NCBI GenBank assembly: GCA_934725525.1
Contig: CAKVCG010000058.1
Coordinates: forward strand, 1-10,311
Length of the DNA: 10,311 bases
DNA from: an uncultured Brachyspira sp.
Lineage (GTDB): Bacteria; Spirochaetota; Brachyspiria; Brachyspirales; Brachyspiraceae
Direction: 5' to 3'
How positions within the stretch are numbered: position 1 is the first letter of the stretch; each line of letters starts with the position of its first letter. The translations under genes were made by a program, and so were the position numbers. The notes below the pieces were generated by a model. That model saw only the letters and a program-made list of their open reading frames with translations, was not told the origin of the DNA and searched no databases. Shown here piece by piece: positions 1-5,694 of the stretch.

Positions 1-402
1 TTAAACGCCGAAGAAATACTTGAAATGGAAAAACATTTATTAAATTGTCCGTCATGCAGAAAATTTAAATCCGATATCGATTCTATATCTTCAATATTAT
101 CGGGAAATAAATCTATAACGATTGAAAAAGCTAAACGCAAAATTTATCCTTATATTATTTCAATGGCGGCTGCGCTTTTGATATTTATAGGAGTCGCCGT
201 AATGTTAAATAATAATTCCAATAATAACGAATTAATAGCTTCAAATAATATAGAATCTTCCTATATTTTGGTAGATATTGACGGAGACGGAGATGTCGAT
301 TATATTCCTTTATCGACTTATTTCGCATACTTTAACGACGAAACTAATAACGATGAAATGATTATATTGTCTTCGTATATGTATTATGTAGGGCAATATT
401 AA
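1..402 (+). CDS. Zinc-finger (zf-HC2) anti-sigma-factor-like membrane protein, 5' truncated
   Basis: The reading frame is already open at base 1, so the true start lies upstream of the window. The ATG at base 25 sits inside the conserved zinc-finger helix and is unlikely to be the real start. The visible part has 133 residues. His12, Cys16 and Cys19 form the H-x3-C-x2-C core of the ZAS/zf-HC2 domain, within EMEKHLLNCPSCRKF. A charged linker follows, then one membrane segment at about residues 49-69 and a short extracytoplasmic tail of about 64 residues. In this family the cytosolic zinc finger holds an ECF sigma factor until an envelope signal releases it. The partner sigma gene would be expected just upstream, but that is inference. 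The tail has an Asn-rich stretch and an Asp-rich DIDGDGDVD motif that looks like a calcium-binding loop. It has no recognisable sensor domain. The stop codon overlaps the convergent kinase gene by 4 bases. Confidence 0.8.
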   Translation, partial: LNAEEILEMEKHLLNCPSCRKFKSDIDSISSILSGNKSITIEKAKRKIYPYIISMAAALLIFIGVAVMLNNNSNNNELIASNNIESSYILVDIDGDGDVDYIPLSTYFAYFNDETNNDEMIILSSYMYYVGQY

Positions 403-1961
403 ATTTTAGTTTTGCTTGGAATTCCAAAAGGAATTCTCAATTTTACTATAGTTCCCGCTCCTTCGGAACTGTCTATGGTTATAGAGCCTTGCATCGTGTC
501 GAGCAAATCTTTAACCACCGAAAGCCCGATTCCTATTCCTCCGTATTCTCTTTCAAATCTCGAATCGCCCTGATAAAACGGAATGAATATTTTTTTTAAT
601 TGTTTCGGTTTGATTCCTTTTCCCGTATCTTTTACCGTTATTTCTATTTCGTTTGGAATTATATTTTTCATCGAATGATAATTAAATAAATCGGGCGAAA
701 AATCTAAATTATTTTTTTCTATCAAATCTGGAATTCGCACATGAATATGAATGCTTCCCACTTTTGTGAATTTAAATGCGTTAGATATTATTCCTTCCAT
801 TATGAGTTTAAATCTTTCGATATAGCCGATTAAAATAACGCAGTTTTTTTCTACTTCAACTTTTGCGTCAATATCTTTCGGGTAAATCGATTTATAACCT
901 TCGACTATCAAATTTAATTCTTCTTCGATATTGAATTCGGATAAATATTTTGAAATTTCATCGTCTTTAATTGAAATTTGTATTAAATTATTATTCGTTT
1001 CGTAAAGTTTTTTTAGACTTTTTGAAATTACATTAAGCGCTTCTTCTTTTTTATCTTCGTTCAAATTTTTCTTTTTAAGCAAATTAATATAGCCCATTAT
1101 TTCGGTAAAAGGATGTCTCAATTCATGCGTAACCGTAGCTTTGAATTCTCTTATAAGTTTATTGTAGTATTCGGCGTTTTTCTTAAGAGAGTTAATTTCG
1201 TTTAGAAGGGATTTTAATCTTCTTTGCAAAATTAAATTATGTTTTTTTTGTCTTTCGTAAAGAATTGAAAAATATAATCTGTTTAGTCCGATTTCCGTTC
1301 CAGCGTTTTTTATTATTCCTTCTTTGCACCAATTTATAGCCTCGTTAAACTGCACAAAAAAATGTTCTATAGTTTCTTCCATAACCGAGCCGTCCGTTTT
1401 AGGTTTTTTTTTAGGTTCGATTCCCGTTATATCGCAAGTGGCAATATTTATTCTTTCCGTTATTATTCCCGAAGAACTATAATATTTATGTCCCAAAATG
1501 GCGACATTTTTTAACGGGACGCTGTAGCCCGTTTCTTCTTCCAATTCTCTTTGAGCGCATTTTTTTATTCCCAAATGTTCGTCTTTTGCGTTCATTTCGT
1601 CTTCTTCGAGCATTCCAGCGGGAAATTCCAAGAAGTTTATTATGTTTTCGTCTATATCTTCTAGGCTTTTATTTGCCATTACTTTTTCTCTATAATAAAC
1701 CACAGGGCGAAAATTTGTTATCATTAAAACATGAAGCTGATTTTCTATATAAGCGTAAGGAACTATTATAACGGCGTCTCGTCCTCTTCTATTTATAATG
1801 TCGCAGTTATATTCTTTTGAAAAACTTCCGTCATCGTATTCGTTTATCGCTATAAATCTTTCCAAATTTACAAAGCCAGTATTGAGTTCCACAGGCGGAG
1901 ATTTATGAAAAAATTTCGCGTCTTTTACTTTTTTTAAATTCCTCTTTTTAGCGCCGCTCAT
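399..1961 (-). CDS. Soluble Nudix hydrolase-histidine kinase fusion protein
   Basis: Two domains are clear in this 520-residue protein. Residues about 40-225 are a Nudix domain of the ADP-ribose pyrophosphatase type. It has EFPAG at 112-116, a Nudix box starting at Gly116 and Glu122, the core RELEEETGY at 138-146, and the downstream YYSSSGIITERI motif. The box has about eight extra residues between its halves, but the metal-binding glutamates are intact. A predicted coiled coil (about 235-273) leads to HisKA with THELRHP and phosphoacceptor His279. HATPase_c follows, with Asn394 (N box), DTGKGI at 445-450, GIGIGLS at 475-481 and GAGT at 501-504. No membrane segment is seen, so it should be cytosolic. 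The Nudix part may sense or hydrolyse a nucleotide such as ADP-ribose and so control the kinase; this is inference. No response regulator is nearby. It lies 34 bases after the RsbW-like gene, probably in one operon. A TTG at 1976 would add five residues, but AGGA directly abuts it, so the ATG is preferred. Confidence 0.88.
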   Translation of the reverse strand: MSGAKKRNLKKVKDAKFFHKSPPVELNTGFVNLERFIAINEYDDGSFSKEYNCDIINRRGRDAVIIVPYAYIENQLHVLMITNFRPVVYYREKVMANKSLEDIDENIINFLEFPAGMLEEDEMNAKDEHLGIKKCAQRELEEETGYSVPLKNVAILGHKYYSSSGIITERINIATCDITGIEPKKKPKTDGSVMEETIEHFFVQFNEAINWCKEGIIKNAGTEIGLNRLYFSILYERQKKHNLILQRRLKSLLNEINSLKKNAEYYNKLIREFKATVTHELRHPFTEIMGYINLLKKKNLNEDKKEEALNVISKSLKKLYETNNNLIQISIKDDEISKYLSEFNIEEELNLIVEGYKSIYPKDIDAKVEVEKNCVILIGYIERFKLIMEGIISNAFKFTKVGSIHIHVRIPDLIEKNNLDFSPDLFNYHSMKNIIPNEIEITVKDTGKGIKPKQLKKIFIPFYQGDSRFEREYGGIGIGLSVVKDLLDTMQGSITIDSSEGAGTIVKLRIPFGIPSKTKI

Positions 1962-1995
1962 ATTATTAAATCGCAATCCTAATTTTTACTTTTTT

Positions 1996-2472
1996 TCATT
2001 TAATTTTTTTAAGTAGAGTTATAGAATTTCCGGTTTCGTTATATTTTATTTCATCAAAGTAGGATTTTACCATCGTCATACCTCTTCCGCTATTTCTCAT
2101 AAAGTCTTCTTGCTTTATTTTTTCAATCGCTTTTTGAGGGTTGAATCCGTCTCCTTTGTCTCGGACGATTAAAGTTATACAATCGTTTTCAACTTCTAAA
2201 GATATTTCCACAAAAGTATTTTTCGCTGTCGCGGATTTTAAAAGTTCGGCTAATTTTTCATGATATATATTTTTTTCAATCCATTCTTTTTTCGTTTCGT
2301 AAGTTATTCCCAAATTTCCATGCTCTATCGCGTTTATAGCCACTTCGTATAAAGCCGCCGCAAATATATTTATATTCGCTTCGTCTATATATCCCGATAT
2401 TTCTCCGCATATTTCTTTTATCAAACCCGCGACTTCCCCAATGCTGTTTTTTAGAATATATTCTTTTACCAT
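1996..2472 (-). CDS. RsbW-like ATP-binding protein (anti-sigma regulatory factor family)
   Basis: This is a 158-residue stand-alone GHKL ATPase domain (HATPase_c_2). The N box is YEVAINAIEHGN at residues 42-53, the usual Glu/Asn magnesium-ATP site of RsbW and SpoIIAB. RDKGDGF (104-110) is the G1 box. SGRGMTMVKSYFDEI (from residue 128) is the G2 region, and the protein ends in the typical final strand. RsbW-type proteins are serine kinases that bind a sigma factor or phosphorylate a STAS-domain antagonist. Neither partner is visible in the window. It is the first gene of a minus-strand operon with the Nudix-histidine kinase, so the two probably act in one signalling route; that is inferred from position. 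The ATG at 2472 is preferred over a TTG two codons upstream (2478). No strong Shine-Dalgarno is visible, only a weak GGG-containing stretch. Confidence 0.85.
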   Translation of the reverse strand: MVKEYILKNSIGEVAGLIKEICGEISGYIDEANINIFAAALYEVAINAIEHGNLGITYETKKEWIEKNIYHEKLAELLKSATAKNTFVEISLEVENDCITLIVRDKGDGFNPQKAIEKIKQEDFMRNSGRGMTMVKSYFDEIKYNETGNSITLLKKIK

Positions 2473-2503
2473 ACACAATACCCAATCTGAAAATTATTTG
2501 TAT

Positions 2504-2531
2504 ATTATATCATTATAAGAAATAATATCAA
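2504..2531 (-). promoter_or_regulatory. Extended -10 sigma-70 type promoter of the RsbW-like/Nudix-kinase operon
   Basis: Read on the minus strand, TTGATA (2531-2526) lies 16 bases from TATAAT (2509-2504). TGA directly precedes the -10, giving the extended TGnTATAAT form. Transcription would begin near 2497, leaving a leader of about 25 bases before the ATG at 2472. The -35 matches consensus at five of six positions and the -10 at all six. A second TATAAT at 2517-2512 lacks a well-spaced -35. Confidence 0.65.
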
Positions 2532-2595
2532 ATTTATTATATAATAAAGAATTGAATATAAAATTAATTTGAAACCGTCCGCCGTTATTTTTTGT

Positions 2596-2655
2596 ATTGC
2601 TTCGATTTATAAATAAATATCGCAATGACTACATATAAAAATTAATCGCGATGAC
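2596..2655. repeat. Degenerate short palindromic intergenic repeat (ATTGC...CGCAATGAC)
   Basis: ATTGCTTCG at 2596-2604 and CGCAATGAC at 2621-2629 form an imperfect inverted pair around an AT-rich centre that contains the palindrome ATTTATAAAT. A near copy of the right end, CGCGATGACG, follows at 2646-2655. The same end motif closes the GC-rich element at 3773-3860. Read in reverse, the GTCATTGCGA...CGAAGCAAT layout resembles short palindromic repeats common between genes in many bacteria. It encodes nothing visible. Confidence 0.4.
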
Positions 2656-2698
2656 GCTTTTTTTATTTTTTAATGACGAATTTTTTTTAATTAAACTA

Positions 2699-2726
2699 TT
2701 TACAAAAAATTAAAACATGCTATTAT
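2699..2726 (+). promoter_or_regulatory. Extended -10 promoter upstream of the 2761-3703 lipoprotein gene
   Basis: TTTACA (2699-2704) lies 16 bases before TATTAT (2721-2726), and TGC directly precedes the -10, giving the extended TGnTATTAT form. Each hexamer matches the sigma-70 consensus at five of six positions. Transcription should start near 2733, about 28 bases before the ATG at 2761. This places the Shine-Dalgarno at 2749-2754 inside a short leader. Confidence 0.6.
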
Positions 2727-2748
2727 TATTAAAAATAATTAATAAAAA

Positions 2749-2799
2749 AGAGGTAAAAATATGTATAGTGTAAATTCATTAAGCAAAGCAAAGCCTTGA
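2749..2799 (+). other. Shine-Dalgarno and 12-codon open frame ending one base before the lipoprotein frame
   Basis: AGAGGT at 2749-2754 is a good Shine-Dalgarno six bases from the ATG at 2761. That ATG opens a frame of only 12 codons (MYSVNSLSKAKP), which stops at TGA 2797-2799. The lipoprotein frame begins at a TTG at 2801 with no ribosome site of its own. The spacing suggests that 2761 was, or sometimes is, the real lipoprotein start. The two frames differ by one base and meet at a short AAAGC repeat (2781-2794). Alternatively, this is a leader peptide that couples translation to the TTG. It is not proposed as an independent gene. Confidence 0.55.
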
Positions 2800-2800
2800 A

Positions 2801-3703
2801 TTGCGCAGTTTAACCAACAATTCTTTCAAAACATTTCTTATCACATTATTATCATTAACATTGCTATTTTCAATTAGCTGTAGTAATGAAGACACAACAG
2901 GAGGAGGCAATACTTTTTCTGATATACAAGAAGGTTATAATAATACCAATACTATAACGGTTATTAGTCAAACTTCTTCAAGCGTTTACTCTGCTGGAAC
3001 TATAGAGTTTTTCGTTTATGGCGTTTCAGACTATAATGTGTCGATTGAAAGCGTAAATAACGGTTCAAATCCATTGGCTTTAGAACCGTCAGATTTCAGT
3101 TATGACAAATCATCTAAAAAGTTAACTTTATCAAGCTCTGGTTTAACTAAATTTCAGAGTTCAAGCGCAAGTTTAACCGCTAAACAAAAATATCAATACA
3201 CGATAACTTTTAAGTTTGAAACTTCTTCCGATAGTAAAACGCTTGATGTTAATGTCAATTTAATCAAAGCCGAAGTTATAACCAAAACTGAAATAGAAGC
3301 TATGATTAAATCTATGGGAACAGTTTCTATACCCGCCACTAATATGGCGGACGAAAGTAAAAAAGCCAATTTTGATTTTTCAGGTTCAACTTTTTCATCA
3401 GGCGTGCCTAATTTTAATGCGAAGATTGGAATGGCAGCTAACGCTTCTTATTATACTTATTCTGGAAGGATTTATACGCTATGGGCATTGGAAAAAACCG
3501 AAAATTTCAAAAAATATTTTTCAGGGTCTGGAGGAAAAGGCGATGCTGTAGTTAATGGACTTAACTTAACTTTTGATTTATTATTATATCTTAAAGAAGG
3601 TTATGCCTTGTCAAGCGAGGTTGCTCATATAACGAGCGATGGTTTGAGTATTCGATTAATTTTATCAAGCGCGCCTGGCACAACTCAATCTTGGGTAAAA
3701 TAA
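2801..3703 (+). CDS. Ser/Thr-rich lipoprotein of unknown function, start out of frame with its Shine-Dalgarno
   Basis: The 300-residue product begins with a lipoprotein signal peptide (hydrophobic core about 11-24, lipidated Cys27 in LLFSISCSN). A flexible, Asn- and Thr-rich stretch follows. Residues about 50-155 are rich in alternating beta-strand patterns and resemble an immunoglobulin-like or cadherin-like fold. Residues about 160-300 form a second region that I do not recognise. It should be anchored in the envelope and may be exposed. The only start in frame is a TTG at 2801, preceded by no Shine-Dalgarno. The well-placed ATG at 2761 is in another frame, so the gene may be frameshifted, phase variable or translationally coupled. 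The body is intact to its TAA, which argues that the break is recent or tolerated. It uses GCG for alanine less than the neighbouring GTPase gene does. A terminator follows directly and palindromic repeats lie on both sides. Confidence 0.75.
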   Translation: MRSLTNNSFKTFLITLLSLTLLFSISCSNEDTTGGGNTFSDIQEGYNNTNTITVISQTSSSVYSAGTIEFFVYGVSDYNVSIESVNNGSNPLALEPSDFSYDKSSKKLTLSSSGLTKFQSSSASLTAKQKYQYTITFKFETSSDSKTLDVNVNLIKAEVITKTEIEAMIKSMGTVSIPATNMADESKKANFDFSGSTFSSGVPNFNAKIGMAANASYYTYSGRIYTLWALEKTENFKKYFSGSGGKGDAVVNGLNLTFDLLLYLKEGYALSSEVAHITSDGLSIRLILSSAPGTTQSWVK

Positions 3704-3732
3704 TAAAATAAGTTTATATTGATAAGAAATGT

Positions 3733-3769
3733 AAAAAGGCATCGTATTTAATTGCGGTGTCTTTTTTAT
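3733..3769 (+). terminator. Rho-independent terminator of the lipoprotein gene
   Basis: AAAAAGGCATCG (3733-3744) pairs with CGGTGTCTTTTT (3755-3766) as a 12-pair stem with two G-U wobbles and a 10-base loop, and it runs into a T tract. It starts 29 bases after the lipoprotein stop codon. On the other strand the two wobbles become A-C mismatches, so it should work mainly for the plus strand. Confidence 0.8.
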
Positions 3770-3772
3770 TTT

Positions 3773-3860
3773 GGATTGCTCGCCAAGGCTAAAGCCCACA
3801 GAGTGAGGCGGGCTTTCACACTGTGTGCTGTAAGCAAGCCTCGCTACCGCTCGCAATGAC
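3773..3860. repeat. GC-rich palindromic intergenic element (MITE-like or REP-like)
   Basis: This 88-base block is far richer in G and C than its surroundings. It starts GGATTGCTCGCC and ends GCTCGCAATGAC, so the ends are inverted around ATTGC/GCAAT. Inside, AAAGCCC (3791-3797) pairs with GGGCTTT (3810-3816). A longer imperfect pairing, AGCCCACAGAGTGA (3793-3806) with TCACACTGTGTGCT (3816-3829), competes with it. No transposase is present. The end motif recurs at 2621-2629, on the other side of the lipoprotein gene. It resembles non-autonomous palindromic repeats spread by a helper in trans; that origin is inference. Confidence 0.6.
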
Positions 3861-3869
3861 TGTCAAAAT

Positions 3870-5516
3870 TTAAAATCTCGTAAAAGCGGTATTTTCTATA
3901 GAGCCTTCCGCTCCAATAGTTTCCTTCAAATTACCGTTTATTAGAAATATAACTTTATCTATTCCTTCAAATTGAGTGGCGGTATAAACTAATTGATATA
4001 TTTGAATCATAGTTCCTTCGTTTCCCAAAGGGTTAAATTCAAAATCTTCGTTAAAGTTCAAATAAACTATATCGTCTTCGACAAAAATATCGAGCAGCTC
4101 CGTATTTCTTGGGATGCAGCTTATTATATTTTTATTATTTTCATCGTCAGTCGCTCCGTTAAGAAGAGTTTTTATCGCTCTTTCGATTGAAGCATTATCG
4201 TTAAAATTCCTGTTTCTGAAAATTAAAGTTATAGCTCCCGTGTTTTCGTTATATTCCACTAGATAAATTCCTTCGTCTTTCGATTTTGTTTTTATATTGT
4301 TAAAATCTCTATTTATGGTATTTATACCGTTTATATTATTCGCTTTTCGTCTTTTTTTATAATTTGCCACATCGGTTTTCGCTTTTTTCATTATTTCTTC
4401 TTTATTTTTCTTTATTTTTATATTGTTTATATTATTCGCGTTATTATTTAAATTATTATTTCCGCTATTATTTCTATTATTATCTCGGACAATATTATTA
4501 TTAGGATTTGGATTGACCATATCGTTAATTACTCTTTGATAATCCGAAGTCTTTTGAGAATTATTATTAATTACTCTCTCTATGTTATTATTATTTTTTG
4601 CGGGGCTATTTTTATATTCAATATCCTTAAAAAAATTATTGTAGTTATTAGTTAAATTATTGTTTGCTCTTACATTATTATTGTTATTATTATTTTGCAT
4701 ATAACTTGGAACTTCCGAGCTAAATCCCGTTGATGCGGGCTTCATAGTTTTTATAACTCTTTCCTCATTTTCTTTCGGTTTTAAAATATCTTGAAATATG
4801 CTCGCCGTTTGAGAATTTGAAGAATTATTATTTATATTATTAATCGAATTATTATTTCGGGCGGAGTTATTATTTGTATTATTTTCCAAATTATTAACGG
4901 AACTATTTTCTCTATTATTTTCGTTGTTTCTTCCGCTTTCAATTATCATTTGCTCAATATAATTATAGGATTTATTTTCTTCATTATCGTTATAAATATT
5001 TGCGGTATTATTACTTTCGCTAATATTTTGACTCTCTCTATATATGTTCGAATTATGATAATTTGTATTAAAATTATTATTAAAAAATGGTAGCAACGAT
5101 TCTCTATTTACCCAAGTGGAATTAGTTAAATTTTCATTATCGTTTAAAGCGGTTTCCAACATTGAATTTGTTTCGTAAGCCATAACGGATAAAGTTTGAT
5201 TTGTGTCCGATTTAATAAAAAAACTAAATAATGGTATATTGCTTAAAAAACTCATTCTATCTGAATTATCTTCAGGTATTTCATCATTTCCCAAAGCTAC
5301 CGCTTCCCGATGATTGATACTGAAAAAATCTTTTATCGCAATATCGACTATCGGCATATAATTTTTTATTATTGAAAATATAATGGAGGCAAAAACTATA
5401 AAAACTACCGAGATTATCAAAGGTTTTTTTAAATTTATTTCCTTACTTTCGTTTTTTATTTGTCTTGTGTAATTAACGCCTCTATATTTCGATTTATAAG
5501 GTTCGTATCTTGGCAC
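3870..5516 (-). CDS. GerMN-domain membrane protein with a long Asn-rich linker
   Basis: The 548-residue protein has a basic cytosolic N-terminus (1-31) and one membrane segment (about 32-51). An extracytoplasmic region follows, ending in a GerMN domain (about 415-548). Recognisable domain features are a LLNG segment near 451, IPRNTELLDIFVEDDIVYLN at 468-487, and a final IYQLVYTATQF...VIFLINGN stretch. Between them, residues about 144-366 are about one-third asparagine, including a run of seven at 275-281. A Lys/Arg-rich stretch (367-392) follows. GerMN was first described in spore germination protein GerM, but it also occurs in non-sporulating bacteria as an envelope domain of unclear role. 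The start is GTG; CGGAG seven bases upstream supports it. The gene stands alone, divergent from the OppA-like gene. The linker may vary in length between strains. The domain call is confident; the function is unknown. Confidence 0.85.
   Translation of the reverse strand: MPRYEPYKSKYRGVNYTRQIKNESKEINLKKPLIISVVFIVFASIIFSIIKNYMPIVDIAIKDFFSINHREAVALGNDEIPEDNSDRMSFLSNIPLFSFFIKSDTNQTLSVMAYETNSMLETALNDNENLTNSTWVNRESLLPFFNNNFNTNYHNSNIYRESQNISESNNTANIYNDNEENKSYNYIEQMIIESGRNNENNRENSSVNNLENNTNNNSARNNNSINNINNNSSNSQTASIFQDILKPKENEERVIKTMKPASTGFSSEVPSYMQNNNNNNNVRANNNLTNNYNNFFKDIEYKNSPAKNNNNIERVINNNSQKTSDYQRVINDMVNPNPNNNIVRDNNRNNSGNNNLNNNANNINNIKIKKNKEEIMKKAKTDVANYKKRRKANNINGINTINRDFNNIKTKSKDEGIYLVEYNENTGAITLIFRNRNFNDNASIERAIKTLLNGATDDENNKNIISCIPRNTELLDIFVEDDIVYLNFNEDFEFNPLGNEGTMIQIYQLVYTATQFEGIDKVIFLINGNLKETIGAEGSIENTAFTRF
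4422..5087 (-). repeat. Low-complexity Asn-codon tract within the GerMN gene
   Basis: On the plus strand this stretch is dominated by ATT triplets, the complement of AAT (Asn) codons. It encodes residues 144-365 of the GerMN protein. The purest run, 4674-4694, is seven Asn codons, six ATT and one GTT as read on the plus strand. Changes by whole triplets would keep the frame and alter linker length. It is part of the gene and not a mobile repeat. Confidence 0.7.
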
Positions 5517-5624
5517 TTTTTTACTCCGATTTAATAGATACCTTTTTTATTATCGATAAAAAATTAAATGCTATTAGAAAATTTACTTATTTTACAAATA
5601 TTTATAAAATTATCATTTGTTTTA

Positions 5625-5652
5625 TTGAATTATTTTAATTATATAGTATTAT
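5625..5652 (+). promoter_or_regulatory. Possible promoter of the OppA-like gene
   Basis: TTGAAT (5625-5630) lies 16 bases before TATTAT (5647-5652). A perfect TATAAT follows at 5653-5658 but is 22 bases from the -35. A strong Shine-Dalgarno, AGAGAGG, lies six bases before the ATG at 5695. The region is so AT-rich that chance matches are likely. No clear promoter was found for the divergent GerMN gene. Confidence 0.35.
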
Positions 5653-5694
5653 TATAATTATTGATTATGATATTAATTTTAAGAGAGGCATATT

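Noticed and set aside
1586..1771. Plus-strand open frame of 61 codons inside the Nudix-kinase gene
   Set aside because: It lies wholly opposite the Nudix-coding part of a well-supported gene and has no recognisable family or ribosome site.
2276..2485. Minus-strand frame of 69 codons overlapping the RsbW-like gene
   Set aside because: It is a shifted frame of the RsbW-like gene, with a basic, low-quality translation; the GHKL motifs are in the other frame.
3665..3856. Minus-strand frame of 63 codons between the lipoprotein and GerMN genes
   Set aside because: It runs through the GC-rich palindromic repeat and the terminator, so its coding appearance comes from repeat sequence.
4674..4694. 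ATT triplet run considered as a CRISPR-like or intergenic microsatellite
   Set aside because: It is in frame inside the GerMN gene and simply encodes seven asparagines; there are no spacers.
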